The position numbers and the translations under genes were made by a program. A stretch of DNA of 64,000 nucleotides from Auraticoccus monumenti (GTDB lineage: Bacteria; Actinomycetota; Actinomycetes; Propionibacteriales; Propionibacteriaceae): contig NZ_LT629688.1 of NCBI RefSeq assembly GCF_900101785.1, positions 3,906,001 to 3,970,000 on the forward strand, given 5' to 3'. The notes beneath the pieces were generated by a model. The model searched no databases and was not told the origin of the DNA. It was given only the letters and a program-made list of their open reading frames with translations. Shown here piece by piece: positions 8,686 to 18,691 of the stretch. Within the stretch, counting starts at the first letter, position 1. Every line of letters starts with the position of its first letter.

Positions 8686-9957
8686 TCAGCGTCGACGGCT
8701 CCCGATCACCGCGGTCATCCTCGGCCGCGGGCTGCCCCGACGCCGGGCCAGCACCGCCCGGGCGGCCGGCTCGTGACGGGCACAGGCCAGCAGCAGACCG
8801 AGGGCAGCCAGGTTGGCCAGCATCGCCGCCCCACCATAGGAGACGAACGGCAGCGGCACGCCCATCACCGGCAGCAGCCGCAGCACCACGCCGAGGTTGA
8901 TCAGGGCCTGGGCGCTGAACCAGGCGGTGATGCCGGCGGCCAGCATGGAGCAGAAGGTCGAGTCCGAGCGCAGCGCGACCCGCAGCCCCGCGTAGCCCAG
9001 CACCATGAAGAGCGCCAGCACGGTCAGGGTGCCCACCAGGCCCATCTCCTCACCGATGATGGCGAAGACGAAGTCGGTGTGGGCCTCGACCAGACCGCCG
9101 AACTTCTGCCGGGACTTGCCGAGCCCGAGGCCCCACCAGCCGCCCGAGGCGAGGGCCCACACCCCCAGGGTGGGCTGCATGTTGACGCCCTCCGTGTCCG
9201 CCGTCGGGTCCAGGAAGCGGACGAGGCGGAGCATCCGGTTGGGGCTGGTCACCACCATCGCCGCCGCCCCGGCGGCCGCGGCCAGCCCCAGCACCGCGAG
9301 CACCCGGATGGGGGTGCCGACCATCCACAGGATGGCCAGCACCATGGCCCCCATCACCACCGCGGTGCCCAGGTCCCCGCCGAGCAGGGTGAGCCCGACC
9401 AGCGTCCCCACCATCGGCAGGAAGGGGATGAGGAGGTGGCGGGGCTGGTCCAGCAGCGGCTCCTTGCGGGCCAGCACGTCCGCGCTCCACAGCACGATGG
9501 ACAGCTTGGCCATCTCCGAGGGCTGGATGTTGAAGAAGGTGAGCCCGGGGATGCTGACCCAGTTGGTGTTGCCGTTGACGTCCACCCCGAGCGGGGTGAA
9601 GAGCATCAGCAGCAGGATCACCGAGCCGAACCAGCTCACCCAAGCCAGCACCCGCAGCTGCGGCACCGGCCGGCGCGACAGCACCCACATGCCCACCAGC
9701 CCGAGCCCCAGGAACACCACCTGGCGCTTGACGAAGTAGTAGGCGTCGTCGTAGTCGGCCAGACCCAGGACGCTGGAGGCGGAGAGCACCATCATCGTGC
9801 CCAGCGCCAGCAGCAGACCGGAGGAGACCAGGATCAGCCAGTAGCTGGCCATCGGGTGGGCCAGGGCCTGGCGGAGGGTGCCGAGGACGCTGCGGCCCTC
9901 CTGCCCCGGCGCCCCGGGGCCGTCGGCGGGGCGGGGCGTCGAGGACAGGACGGCCAC
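8686..9957 (-). CDS. ftsW: FtsW septal peptidoglycan polymerase (SEDS)
   Basis: SEDS-family glycosyltransferase that polymerises lipid II at the septum with FtsI. About 423 residues with roughly ten membrane segments. Conserved features include GNTNWVSIPGLTFFNIQPSEMAKL, the essential GDLGTA segment, and MGVPLPFVSYGGAAMLANL near the end. I place the start at GTG 9957, two bases after the murD stop; the open frame running upstream to 11421 is the out-of-frame shadow of murD. Confidence 0.95.
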   Translation of the reverse strand: MAVLSSTPRPADGPGAPGQEGRSVLGTLRQALAHPMASYWLILVSSGLLLALGTMMVLSASSVLGLADYDDAYYFVKRQVVFLGLGLVGMWVLSRRPVPQLRVLAWVSWFGSVILLLMLFTPLGVDVNGNTNWVSIPGLTFFNIQPSEMAKLSIVLWSADVLARKEPLLDQPRHLLIPFLPMVGTLVGLTLLGGDLGTAVVMGAMVLAILWMVGTPIRVLAVLGLAAAAGAAAMVVTSPNRMLRLVRFLDPTADTEGVNMQPTLGVWALASGGWWGLGLGKSRQKFGGLVEAHTDFVFAIIGEEMGLVGTLTVLALFMVLGYAGLRVALRSDSTFCSMLAAGITAWFSAQALINLGVVLRLLPVMGVPLPFVSYGGAAMLANLAALGLLLACARHEPAARAVLARRRGSPRPRMTAVIGSRRR

Positions 9958-9959
9958 GC

Positions 9960-11435
9960 TCAGTCCTCCCCGGGCGTCTCGGGCAGCGCCGCGACGGCGG
10001 CGGCGAAGGCGTCCCCGCGGGCGGCGTAGCCGTCGAACATGTCGAGGCTGGCGCAGCCTGGCGCCAGCAGCACGGTGTCGCCGGGGCGGGCCAGCCGTGC
10101 CGCTGCTGCCACCGCCTCCGCCATGGCCCCAGTGTCGCTGGCGGCCACCTGGATCACCGGCACATCGGGGGCGTGTCGAGCCAGCGCGCCGGCCACGACC
10201 TCGCGGTCCACCCCGAGCAGCACGGCACCCCGCAGCCGGTCGCGGTGGCGGCGGACCAGGTCGTCGAAGGTGGTCCCCTTGGCCTGCCCGCCGGCCACCC
10301 AGACCACCGGCTCGAAGGCGGCCAGGCTGGCCTCGGCGGCGTGCGGGTTGGTGGCCTTGGAGTCGTCGACCCAGCGGACCCCGCCCCGCTCGCCCACGGT
10401 CTGGATCCGGTGCCCGTCGAGGCGGAGCGCGCGCAGCCCGTCGCGGACGGCGGTGGCCGGCACCCCGAAGGAGCGCGCCAGCGCGGCCGCGGCCAGGGCG
10501 TTGGCCACGTTGTGCGGGGCGAACGGCTGGATGTCGCTCAGCTTCGCCAGCTCGAGGGCGGAGTCGTGCCGCTTGTCGATGAAGGCCCGGTCCACGATCA
10601 GGTCGTCGACCACGCCGACCATGGACGGTCCCGGGGTGCCGAGGGTGAACCCGATGGCGCGGGCGCCCTCGGTCACGTCGGCCTCCTCCACCATCCGCTC
10701 GGTGGTTCGGTCGGCCACGTTGTAGACGCAGGCGTGGGTGACCCGTTCGTAGACCAGCGCCTTGTCGGCGGCGTAGGCGGCCATCGGGTCGGGGCTGGAG
10801 GCGTACCACTCCAGGTGGTCGGGCTGCAGGTTGAGCACCGCCGCGGAGTGCATCCGCAGCGAGTGCGACCAGTGCAGCTGGAAGCTGGACAGCTCCACGG
10901 CCAGCACGTCGTAGGGCTCGGGGTCGAGCACGGCCTCCATCAGCGGGCGACCGACGTTGCCGAAGGCGCCGGTCCGCAGCCCGGCGGCGCTGAGCATCGA
11001 CTCCAGCATCTGCACCGTGGTCGTCTTGCCGTTGGTCCCGGTGACCGCCAGCCAGGGCACCGGCTTGCTCGGCCGGCTGAGCCGCCAGGCCAGCTCGACC
11101 TCGCCCCACACCGGGATGCCGCGGCGCTCGGCCTCCACCAGCAGCGGGGTGCTGGGCCGCCACCCGGGCGAGGTGACGACCAGGTCGACGTCGTCGGGCA
11201 GCGTGGCCGTGCTGCCCGGACCGAGCCGAACGTCGGCGTCCAGGGTCTGCAGCAGGGTGCCGCGCTCGGCGGTGGCCGCGGACTCGGAGTCGTCCACCAC
11301 CCGCACCGCCGCGCCGAGCTCCAGCAGGGCGTCCGCGGCCGCGAAGCCCGAGGTGCCCAGACCGGCGACCAGGGTCCGCGCCCGCGGCCACGGTGACGAC
11401 CCGTCGGCCCGGTCGATCCACTCCGCGACACTCAC
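9960..11435 (-). CDS. murD: UDP-N-acetylmuramoylalanine-D-glutamate ligase MurD
   Basis: Adds D-glutamate to UDP-MurNAc-L-Ala using ATP. It has 491 residues: N-terminal [20 protein letters not shown], the ATP loop [14 protein letters not shown], and the C-terminal [16 protein letters not shown] 11435 is the start, supported by GGAGGAGG upstream. It lies between mraY (54-base gap) and ftsW. Confidence 0.97.
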   Translation of the reverse strand: MSVAEWIDRADGSSPWPRARTLVAGLGTSGFAAADALLELGAAVRVVDDSESAATAERGTLLQTLDADVRLGPGSTATLPDDVDLVVTSPGWRPSTPLLVEAERRGIPVWGEVELAWRLSRPSKPVPWLAVTGTNGKTTTVQMLESMLSAAGLRTGAFGNVGRPLMEAVLDPEPYDVLAVELSSFQLHWSHSLRMHSAAVLNLQPDHLEWYASSPDPMAAYAADKALVYERVTHACVYNVADRTTERMVEEADVTEGARAIGFTLGTPGPSMVGVVDDLIVDRAFIDKRHDSALELAKLSDIQPFAPHNVANALAAAALARSFGVPATAVRDGLRALRLDGHRIQTVGERGGVRWVDDSKATNPHAAEASLAAFEPVVWVAGGQAKGTTFDDLVRRHRDRLRGAVLLGVDREVVAGALARHAPDVPVIQVAASDTGAMAEAVAAAARLARPGDTVLLAPGCASLDMFDGYAARGDAFAAAVAALPETPGED

Positions 11436-11489
11436 CGGACCCCTCCTCCGTCGGTGACGCTCACCGTCCGCCCCTCCCGTCGGCCGGGG

Positions 11490-12560
11490 TCACAGCCCGG
11501 CCACCCACTCGGTGTAGAAGATGCCCAGACCACCCGCGACGCACAGCCCGCAGACGATCCAGAACCGGATCACGATGGTGATCTCGGCCCACCCGATCAG
11601 CTCGAAGTGGTGCTGCAGCGGCGCCATCTTGAACAGCCGCTTGCCCTTGCTGAGCTTGAACCAGCCCACCTGCAGGATCACCGACAGGGTGATCACCACG
11701 AACAGCCCGCCCAGCACCACGAGCAGCAGCTCGGTGCGGGTCAGGATGGCCATCCCGGCCAGCGCGCCGCCCAGGGACAGCGAGCCGGAGTCGCCCATGA
11801 AGATCTTGGCCGGTGAGGCGTTCCACCACAGGAACCCGAAGCAGGCACCGGCCAGGGAGAGGGCCACCACCGCCAGGTCGTAGGGATCACGGACCTCGTA
11901 GCACTTGGCGTTCGCGGTCGCCGCGAAGGCGCAGGTCTGGTTGTACTGCCAGATGTTGATGATGGCGTAGGCGGCGAAGACCATCGCGCTGGCGCCGGTG
12001 GCCAGGCCGTCCAGCCCGTCGGTCAGGTTGACCGCGTTGCTGGCGCCGGCGATCAGCAGCATGAACCAGACGATGGCCAGCGGCAGGGCCAGGTGCAGCG
12101 GGTCCAGGTCGCGCAGGAAGGAGACGAACTGGGAGGCCGGGGTCAGCCCGCGTTCGTCGGGGAACTGCAGGGCGAGCACCCCGAAGGTCACCGCGACGAT
12201 CCCCTGGCCCAGCAGCTTCGCCTTGCTGTTGAGGCCCAGCGAGCGCTGCCGGGAGATCTTGATCCAGTCGTCGAGGAACCCCACCGCGCCGAGCCCGACG
12301 AAGAGCCAGAGCAGCAGCGCCGCCGAGATGCTGGGCGGGGTCCAGGTGATCAGGTGCGCCAGCAGGTAGGCCAGCACCACCGAGGCCATGATGACCAGCC
12401 CGCCCATGGTGGGGGTGCCGCGCTTGGTGTGGTGCGCGGTGGGCCCGTCGTCGCGGATGAACTGCCCGTAGCCCTTGCGGACGAGGACCACGATGGCCAG
12501 CCGGGTGCCCAGCAGGGTCCCGAGCATGGCCAGTCCCCCGGCCAGCAGGATCGTCTTCAC
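11490..12560 (-). CDS. mraY: Phospho-MurNAc-pentapeptide translocase MraY
   Basis: Membrane enzyme that transfers phospho-MurNAc-pentapeptide to undecaprenyl phosphate, making lipid I. It has 356 residues and about ten membrane segments. Signature motifs are [18 protein letters not shown] with the metal-binding aspartate pair, [10 protein letters not shown], and FMGDSGSL. The start is GTG 12560, which overlaps the murF stop by four bases (GTGA). Confidence 0.96.
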   Translation of the reverse strand: MKTILLAGGLAMLGTLLGTRLAIVVLVRKGYGQFIRDDGPTAHHTKRGTPTMGGLVIMASVVLAYLLAHLITWTPPSISAALLLWLFVGLGAVGFLDDWIKISRQRSLGLNSKAKLLGQGIVAVTFGVLALQFPDERGLTPASQFVSFLRDLDPLHLALPLAIVWFMLLIAGASNAVNLTDGLDGLATGASAMVFAAYAIINIWQYNQTCAFAATANAKCYEVRDPYDLAVVALSLAGACFGFLWWNASPAKIFMGDSGSLSLGGALAGMAILTRTELLLVVLGGLFVVITLSVILQVGWFKLSKGKRLFKMAPLQHHFELIGWAEITIVIRFWIVCGLCVAGGLGIFYTEWVAGL

Positions 12561-14008
12561 GTGCTCTCTCCACTCAGGGCCAGCTGCTCGGCCACGGTCT
12601 GCAGCTCGCACGCCCGCGAGGCCTTGACCACCACCACGTCACCGGGTGCCAGCCGCCCCGAGAGCGACGGTGCCGCGTCCTCCTTGGTCGCCAGCACCGT
12701 AGCCCCGACCGCGCCGGGGGTGCTGCTCCCACGCCCGTCGAACCCGGCCACGACGTCCGGGGCGTGCTCGCCGAGGACCAGGAGCTCGGTGACCCCGGCG
12801 GCGGCCGCGGCCTCGCCCAGGGCGCGGTGCTCCTGCCCAGACTGCTCCCCCAGCTCCAGCATCTCCCCCAGCACGGCCACCAGCCGGGCGCCGGGGTGGG
12901 TGCGGCGCTGGTCGGCCACCAGCTCGGCGGCAGCGGTCAGGGCGGCCTGCATCGAGTCGGGGTTGGCGTTGTAGGCGTCGTTGAGGACCAGCACCCCGTC
13001 GGGGCGGGTACTGAGCTCCATCCGCCAGTGCGAGCGGGGCCCGGCGGCGCTGAGCCCGGTGGCCACCTGGTCCAGGTCGAGCCCGACGCAGAGCGCGGCC
13101 GCGGCGGCGGCCACCGCGTTGGCCACCTGGTGCCGTCCGAGCCCGGTCAGCTCGACGTCGGCCTGCTGCTCCCCGGCGTCGTCGGCGGCGTGCAGCCGGA
13201 AGGCGTAGCGGCCGGGGCCGGCGGTCCGCACCTGCTCGGCCCACACCTGCCGCTCGGCGGTCGGCGGCCGGTGGTCCACGGCGAAGAGGGCGACCCGGGC
13301 GCGGGTGCGGGGGCGCATCCCGAGCACCCGGGGGTCGTCGGCGTTGAGCACGGCCCAGCCGTCGGCCGGCACCTCCTCCACCAGCTCGCCCTTGGCGCGG
13401 GCCACCGTGTCGCGGTCGCCGAACTCGCCCAGGTGGGCGGTGCCGACGTTGAGCACCATCCCCACCCGGGGCGGGGTCAGCCCGCAGAGGTAGCGGATGT
13501 GGCCGATCCCGCGGGCGCCCATCTCGCTGACCAGGAACCGGGTGCCGGGCTCGACCCGGGTGGCGGTGAGCGGCACCCCGACCTCGGTGTTGAACGAGCC
13601 CGCCGGGGAGACGCACGGACCCACCGGCTCGAGCACCTGGGCCAGCAGGTCCTTGGTCGAGGTCTTGCCCGAGGAGCCGGTGACGCCCACCACCTGCAGC
13701 CCCGGCGTCTGGTCGACCACGACGCGGCCCAGCCGCCCCAGGGCGGCCACCACGTCCTCGACCACGACGGTGGGCAGACCGGTGGGACGCGTCCCCAGCA
13801 CGGCGGCGGCACCGGCGGCGGCCGCCGCGGGCACGAAGTCGTGCCCGTCGGCGTGCTCACCCGGACGGGCCACGAAGAGGGCCCCCGGGGTGGCGAGCCG
13901 GGAGTCGGTCACCACGTCGGGCCCGACCTCGGTCGCGCCGGTGCCGTCGGACCCCACCACCCGGCCGCCGACCTGGCCGGCCAGCTCATCGATGCTGCGT
14001 CGCCGCAC
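12557..14008 (-). CDS. murF: UDP-MurNAc-tripeptide-D-Ala-D-Ala ligase MurF
   Basis: Adds the D-Ala-D-Ala dipeptide to complete the cytoplasmic pentapeptide precursor. It has 483 residues: ATP loop [14 protein letters not shown], central Mur ligase domain ([14 protein letters not shown]), and C-terminal domain with [15 protein letters not shown] 14008 has AGGAGGGG before it and overlaps the end of murE by 23 bases. Confidence 0.96.
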   Translation of the reverse strand: MRRRSIDELAGQVGGRVVGSDGTGATEVGPDVVTDSRLATPGALFVARPGEHADGHDFVPAAAAAGAAAVLGTRPTGLPTVVVEDVVAALGRLGRVVVDQTPGLQVVGVTGSSGKTSTKDLLAQVLEPVGPCVSPAGSFNTEVGVPLTATRVEPGTRFLVSEMGARGIGHIRYLCGLTPPRVGMVLNVGTAHLGEFGDRDTVARAKGELVEEVPADGWAVLNADDPRVLGMRPRTRARVALFAVDHRPPTAERQVWAEQVRTAGPGRYAFRLHAADDAGEQQADVELTGLGRHQVANAVAAAAAALCVGLDLDQVATGLSAAGPRSHWRMELSTRPDGVLVLNDAYNANPDSMQAALTAAAELVADQRRTHPGARLVAVLGEMLELGEQSGQEHRALGEAAAAAGVTELLVLGEHAPDVVAGFDGRGSSTPGAVGATVLATKEDAAPSLSGRLAPGDVVVVKASRACELQTVAEQLALSGEST

Positions 14009-15596
14009 GGCGCTCCCCTCCTGTCGGGTGGCCGGCGGAGGCCTGCTCGGCCAGCTCGGTCACCACCTGCGCGTCGTCGAACGGCGTCACCACGCCGTCG
14101 ACCTCCTGACCGCTCTCGTGGCCCTTGCCCAGCACCGCCACGACGTCGTCGGGTCCGGCCAGGGCCAGGGCGCGGGCCAGGGCCGCCCGGCGGTCACCAC
14201 CGTCCAGCACCTCCCGGGCCCGGCCGCCCTCGCGGGCACCGTCCAGCACCTCGCGCCTGATCGCCTCGGGGACCTCGCTGCGGGGGTTGTCGTCGGTGAC
14301 CACGACGACATCGGCCCAGCGCGCGCCAGCGCGTCCCATCGGGGCGCGCTTGGCCCGGTCGCGGTCTCCGCCGCAGCCGAGGACGACCAGCAGGCTGGCT
14401 CCGGGGGCGCCGCCGGCCTCGAGGTCGGCGCGCAGCGCACCCAGGGTCGCCTCGACGGCCTGCGGGGTGTGGGCGAAGTCGACCACCACGGTGGGGCTCC
14501 CCCCGGGCAGGCGGAGCAGCTGCATCCGGCCCGGCACGGTGGCCGTGGCCAGCCCGGTCGCCGCACGCGCGACGTCGACGCCCAGCCGGTCGAGCATGGC
14601 CAGGGCGAGGACGGCGTTGGAGACGTTGTAGGTGCCGGGCAGCGCCAGGTCCACCGGCCAGCGACCGCCCGGGCCGACCAGGGTGAAGGTGGAGCCGCCG
14701 CGCGTGGGGGTGAGGTCCTCGGGGTGGTAGTCCGCCTCCGGGGCCAGCCCGGTGGTGACGGTGTCCAGCCCGGCCGCGCGGGCCCGGCGCTCGATCTCCG
14801 CCCCGGCCGGGGAGTCCAGGCAGACCACCGCGCGGCGGGTCCGTCCGGGGGTGAAGAGCATGGCCTTGGCGTCGAGGTAGGCGTCGAGGTCGGGGTGGAA
14901 GTCCAGGTGGTCCTGGCCGAGGTTGGTGAAGCCGGCGACGTCGAAGAGCACCGGGTCGGTGCGCTGCAGCACCAGGGCGTGGGAGGAGACCTCCATGGCC
15001 ACCGCGGTGGCGCCCCGACCGGCCACCAGCGAGAGCAGGGCCTGAAGGTCGGGGGACTCCGGGGTGGTGACCGTGGTGCGCCGGCCGACCAGCTGCTCCC
15101 CGGCGACGGTGAAGCCGAGGGTGCCCACGGTGGCCGGCACCTCCCCCGCGGCGGCCAGCGCGGCCTCCAGCAGGACGGCGGTGGTGGTCTTGCCGTTGGT
15201 GCCGGTGACGGCGAGCATCGTCAGCCGCTCCGCCGGGCGGTCGTAGAGGGCGGCAGCCAGCCGGGCCGTCGCCGAGCGCGGGTCCTCGGCCACCAGCAGC
15301 CCGGTGCCGGGGGGCAGCGCGTCACCGGCCAGCGCGGCCCCCTCGGCGTCGGTGAGCACCGCGACCGCCCCGCGGGCGACGGCGTCGGAGGCGAAGCGGG
15401 CGCCGTGGGTGCGCTGACCGGGCAGGGCGGCGTACAGGTCGCCGTCACGGACCTGGCGGGAGTCCAGGGTCACGCCCTGCACGGGCCGGCTGCCGGGGCG
15501 CCGGAGCTCCTGACCCCCACCCGTCTCCGCCGCCAGCTCCCGGAGGCTCCGGGGGGTGGCGGCGGCGGGTCGCAGGTCGGTCAACGGGCTCGGCAC
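13986..15596 (-). CDS. murE: UDP-MurNAc-L-Ala-D-Glu:diaminopimelate ligase MurE
   Basis: Adds the third-position diamino acid of the stem peptide. It has 536 residues: ATP loop [15 protein letters not shown], carbamylated-lysine region, and the specificity motif DNPR (in TDDNPRSEVP). DNPR marks diaminopimelate rather than lysine enzymes; LL- and meso-isomers cannot be told apart this way. The start GTG at 15596 lacks a Shine-Dalgarno but has TACGGT seven bases upstream, so murE may begin a leaderless transcript inside the cluster. Confidence 0.95.
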   Translation of the reverse strand: MPSPLTDLRPAAATPRSLRELAAETGGGQELRRPGSRPVQGVTLDSRQVRDGDLYAALPGQRTHGARFASDAVARGAVAVLTDAEGAALAGDALPPGTGLLVAEDPRSATARLAAALYDRPAERLTMLAVTGTNGKTTTAVLLEAALAAAGEVPATVGTLGFTVAGEQLVGRRTTVTTPESPDLQALLSLVAGRGATAVAMEVSSHALVLQRTDPVLFDVAGFTNLGQDHLDFHPDLDAYLDAKAMLFTPGRTRRAVVCLDSPAGAEIERRARAAGLDTVTTGLAPEADYHPEDLTPTRGGSTFTLVGPGGRWPVDLALPGTYNVSNAVLALAMLDRLGVDVARAATGLATATVPGRMQLLRLPGGSPTVVVDFAHTPQAVEATLGALRADLEAGGAPGASLLVVLGCGGDRDRAKRAPMGRAGARWADVVVVTDDNPRSEVPEAIRREVLDGAREGGRAREVLDGGDRRAALARALALAGPDDVVAVLGKGHESGQEVDGVVTPFDDAQVVTELAEQASAGHPTGGERRAATQHR

Positions 15597-15603
15597 AGCA
15601 CCG

Positions 15604-15609
15604 ACCGTA
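15604..15609 (-). promoter_or_regulatory. Candidate leaderless -10 element for murE
   Basis: TACGGT on the minus strand ends seven bases before the murE GTG, in the 58-bp ftsI-murE gap. No ribosome-binding site is present. This suggests an internal promoter giving a leaderless murE mRNA. Confidence 0.45.
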
Positions 15610-15654
15610 CCGACTGCGGCCGGGGTCCCGCCCGTCCCGCGCCCCGGGCGAAGC

Positions 15655-17997
15655 TCACCACGTCAGCCGTCCCTCGTAGGCCGCGGTGGTCGAGGGGGCG
15701 ATGGCGTAGCGCTGCAGGGCGAGCTGGGTGAGGTCCTTGTACACGGGTCCGGCGACGACGACGCCGTAGCGTCCGCTGACCGGCTTGTCGACCTGCACGA
15801 AGGTCAGGATCTGGGGGTCCTCGGCGGGGGCGAAGCCCATGTAGCCGGAGGTGTAGCCGTTGTAGCAGCCGCAGTCGGGGTCGATCCGCTCGGCGGTGGC
15901 CGTCTTGCCGCCGGTCCGGTAGGAGTCCAGGGTCACGCTGGACCCGGTGCCGCCCTCACCGGTGACCGCCTCCAGCATCTGGGCGAGCTGGGTGGAGGCC
16001 TCCTCGGAGATGACCCGGCGCGGCTCGCCGCGGGGCACCTCCACCGCCTCGCCGTCCTTGTCGGTGGCCGAGGCGACGATGGTGGGCGGGTTGTAGACCC
16101 CCCCGTTGAGCAGGCCCGCCACCGCCGCGGCGTACTGGACCGGGGTCATCGACAGACCCTGGCCGAAGCTGATCTGGTCGCGCTGGTAGTCCTCCATGTC
16201 GGGTCCGGGCAGGTAGCCCGAGGACTCGCCGGGGAGCTCGATCCCGGTGCGGGCGCCGAGGCCGAAGGAGCGGAAGTAGCGCGTCAGCTCCTCCTTGCCC
16301 ATGTCGCGGCTGAGCATCACGGTGCCGGTGTTGGCCGACTTGGCCATCACCCCGGTGGCGGTCAGCCGGGCCCCGGTGTAGTCGGTGGAGTCGGTGATCC
16401 AGTCGCCACCGGAGCGCACCCGGTTGGGGATGGTGACCTTGGTGTCGGGGGTGATCAGACCGGCGTCCAGCAGGGCGGCGAAGGTGAGCACCTTCTGCAC
16501 GCTGCCGGGCTCGAGGGCGTCGGTGACCGCCCGGTTGCCCAGGTCGTCGGGGTCGGCCGCGCCGGGCCGGGAGGCGTCGTAGCTGGGGTAGTTGGCCATG
16601 GCCAGCACCTCGCCGGTCTTGATGTTCATCATGATCGCGGTGCCGGACTCGGCCTTCGCCTTCTGGACCTGCTGGGCCAGCCGTCGCTCGGCCATCCACT
16701 GCAGCTCGGAGTCCAGGGTCAGCTGGTAACTGGTGCCGTTGACCGCGGGGGTGATCTCCTGGGTGCCGAGGGGGATCTTGTTGCCCTGGGCGTCGCGCTC
16801 GTAGACCTCCGAGCCCTCGACGCCGGACAGCTCGGCGTTCATCGAGTACTCGAAGCCCGCGGCCCCGTCGTTCTCGCCGTTGACGAAGCCGACCACGTTG
16901 GCCCCCACCGAGCCGCCGGGATAGCTGCGGATCGGGTTGCTCTCCCGGAACACCCCGTACAGCTTCCGCTCCTGCAGCTCGACGGCGAGCCGCTGGTAGG
17001 TGGCGGAGGGGACCTCACGGGCCAGGTAGACGAAGCGGGTGTCGGCCTTGGTGAGCTCGGGTAGGTACTCCTCCACCCGCCCGCCCAGGTGGGTGACCAG
17101 GACCTCGGCCACCTTGCGGGCCACCGCGATGCCGCAGGGGTCGTCCTCGCCGGGCTCGCACTCGGGGTTGGTGTGCATCGGGTCGGCGGTGACGTCGACC
17201 GCGGTCTCGCTGCGGGCCAGCACCAGTCCGTTGCGGTCGGTGATGGTCCCGCGGGAGGGGTAGAGCGGCATCGTGTACTGCATCTTGTCCGCGGCGGACT
17301 GGGCGTAGGCCGCGGAGTCCAGCGCCTGGAGCTGGAACAGCCGGCCGGCGCAGAGCGAGACCAGCACGGCCATCGCCACCATCACCACCCGGATCCGCAG
17401 GGCGCTCTTCCCCAGCGGCAGCCGGAGCGGCGGCCGGGGCACCCGGGCCCGGCGCTCGACGGCGGGACGCGGGGGGCGGCGGGGTCCGGGGCGGGCGGAG
17501 CCGGGGCGCTCGGAGCCGGGGCGCTCGGAGGTGGGGCGGCGGGGAGGACGGGCGGCCGCCGCGCGACCGGTGCTGTCGCCGGCGGGGCGACGGGTGCTCA
17601 GGCGGGGCGCGCGGCCGGTGCCCTGCGGGGCGGCGGTGCCGCGGGTGCTCCCGGCCGGGGTGCGGGGGCCGCCGGACGCGCCGCGACCGGTGCTGGCGGT
17701 GCGGCCCTCTCCGGCGCGGTCGGCTCGCTCCCCCGCCGGACGGCGGGAGGCACGGGACGGGCTCGGGGGGGTCTCGGGCTCGGGACGTCCCCGGCGCCCG
17801 GAGGCGGGGCGGGAGGCGCGCTCGGAGGCGGGCCGCTCGCTCGCGGCGGGACGGGCGGGGCGCTCCCGGCGAGACATCGGCTCGGCCTCGGATCGGCGCT
17901 CCGACGCCGGTCGACGGGTCGAGGACGGACGACGGGCGCGCCCGGCAGCGGGGTCGGCGGCGCTGCGCCGGCTGGGGTGCGGTCGGCGCTCAGTCAT
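15655..17997 (-). CDS. ftsI: Septal transpeptidase FtsI/PBP3 with long Arg/Pro/Ser-rich N-terminal extension
   Basis: Class B penicillin-binding protein that cross-links septal peptidoglycan with FtsW. It has 780 residues. The first ~190 are low-complexity and strongly basic, with near-repeats such as ASERP and SERPGSERPGS. A single membrane anchor follows (RVVMVAMAVLVSLCAGRLF), then the dimerisation domain (YPSRGTITDRNGLVLARS), then the transpeptidase domain with active-site SVQK (in EPGSVQKV), SAN, and KTAT (in GGKTATAER). The ATG at 17997 overlaps ftsL by eight bases. Typical actinobacterial FtsI is about 600-680 residues, so the extension accounts for the excess. Confidence 0.95.
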   Translation of the reverse strand: MTERRPHPSRRSAADPAAGRARRPSSTRRPASERRSEAEPMSRRERPARPAASERPASERASRPASGRRGRPEPETPPSPSRASRRPAGERADRAGEGRTASTGRGASGGPRTPAGSTRGTAAPQGTGRAPRLSTRRPAGDSTGRAAAARPPRRPTSERPGSERPGSARPGPRRPPRPAVERRARVPRPPLRLPLGKSALRIRVVMVAMAVLVSLCAGRLFQLQALDSAAYAQSAADKMQYTMPLYPSRGTITDRNGLVLARSETAVDVTADPMHTNPECEPGEDDPCGIAVARKVAEVLVTHLGGRVEEYLPELTKADTRFVYLAREVPSATYQRLAVELQERKLYGVFRESNPIRSYPGGSVGANVVGFVNGENDGAAGFEYSMNAELSGVEGSEVYERDAQGNKIPLGTQEITPAVNGTSYQLTLDSELQWMAERRLAQQVQKAKAESGTAIMMNIKTGEVLAMANYPSYDASRPGAADPDDLGNRAVTDALEPGSVQKVLTFAALLDAGLITPDTKVTIPNRVRSGGDWITDSTDYTGARLTATGVMAKSANTGTVMLSRDMGKEELTRYFRSFGLGARTGIELPGESSGYLPGPDMEDYQRDQISFGQGLSMTPVQYAAAVAGLLNGGVYNPPTIVASATDKDGEAVEVPRGEPRRVISEEASTQLAQMLEAVTGEGGTGSSVTLDSYRTGGKTATAERIDPDCGCYNGYTSGYMGFAPAEDPQILTFVQVDKPVSGRYGVVVAGPVYKDLTQLALQRYAIAPSTTAAYEGRLTW

Positions 17998-18691
17998 CCT
18001 GCTGCTCCTCCTTCTCCTTCTTGTCCTGCGCCTTGTCCTTCTTCTCCTGCTGGGCCTTGTCCTTCTTGTCCTGCTGCGCCTCGTCCTTCTTCTCCTGCTG
18101 CGCCTTGTCCTTCTTGTCCTGCTGCGCCTTGTCCTTCTTGTCCTGCTCGGCCTTGTCCTTCTGCTGCTCCTCGCGCCGTTCCTGCGCGGCGGCCCGGTCG
18201 CGGGCCGCCTCCTCGCGCTCCGCGCGCTCCTCGGCGGCCCGCTGCTCGGCGCCGGTCGGCGGTCGGGCGGTGGTCGTCGTGACCAGGGCGTCCATCTCGT
18301 CGCCCTCCACCTCGCGGGGGTCACCGGACACCTCCCCGGTCTCCAGGTCGATGAAGGCCGGGTAGGGGTTCGGACGGAGACCGAGCTCGGAGGCCTTGCC
18401 GGCCAGGTCGGCCGGGGACTCGGCGCGGTCGAGCCGGGACTCCAGCTCGGCCTCGGCGTAGGAGAGCGTGGTCAGCCGCGCCTCCAGCGCGCGCACCTCG
18501 ACGGCGTTGGTCTGGACGGTGGTGTTGAGCACCAGCAGGCCGACCATGCCCAGACCGAGGGTGGCGGCGAGCACCAACAGGAAGGGCACCCGGGACAGCC
18601 GACCGGGGGGGGTCGAGACGGCGCGCAGCCGGGCCGCCTCCTGCTCCTGCCCGGAGCGCCGCGGGGTGGGGAGATGGAGCAGGGCGCTCAT
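17990..18691 (-). CDS. ftsL: FtsL-like septum protein with Lys/Asp/Gln repeat tail
   Basis: Bitopic divisome protein expected between rsmH and ftsI. It has 233 residues: a short cytoplasmic N-terminus, one membrane segment (about 36-56, [20 protein letters not shown]), a short coiled coil ([29 protein letters not shown]) and the segment [23 protein letters not shown] seen in actinobacterial FtsL-type proteins. The last ~90 residues are highly charged and end in about six copies of an 8-residue unit (consensus AQQDKKDK). This tail, predicted to be outside the membrane, is absent from ordinary FtsL (about 110-160 residues). ATG 18691 overlaps the rsmH stop (ATGA). Assignment rests mainly on position and topology. 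Confidence 0.82.
   Translation of the reverse strand: MSALLHLPTPRRSGQEQEAARLRAVSTPPGRLSRVPFLLVLAATLGLGMVGLLVLNTTVQTNAVEVRALEARLTTLSYAEAELESRLDRAESPADLAGKASELGLRPNPYPAFIDLETGEVSGDPREVEGDEMDALVTTTTARPPTGAEQRAAEERAEREEAARDRAAAQERREEQQKDKAEQDKKDKAQQDKKDKAQQEKKDEAQQDKKDKAQQEKKDKAQDKKEKEEQQDD
18030..18170 (-). repeat. 24-bp coding tandem repeat in ftsL
   Basis: Six consecutive 24-bp units begin at 18030, 18054, 18078, 18102, 18126 and 18150; the last is truncated and diverged. Each encodes an 8-residue unit of type AQQDKKDK. The units differ by a few bases, mostly D/E or Q/E exchanges, so the array expanded in frame. It is a likely site of length variation between strains. Confidence 0.9.

Noticed and set aside
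18030-18170. Regularly spaced repeats suggesting a CRISPR array
   Set aside because: The units are contiguous 24-bp repeats without spacers and stay in frame within ftsL.
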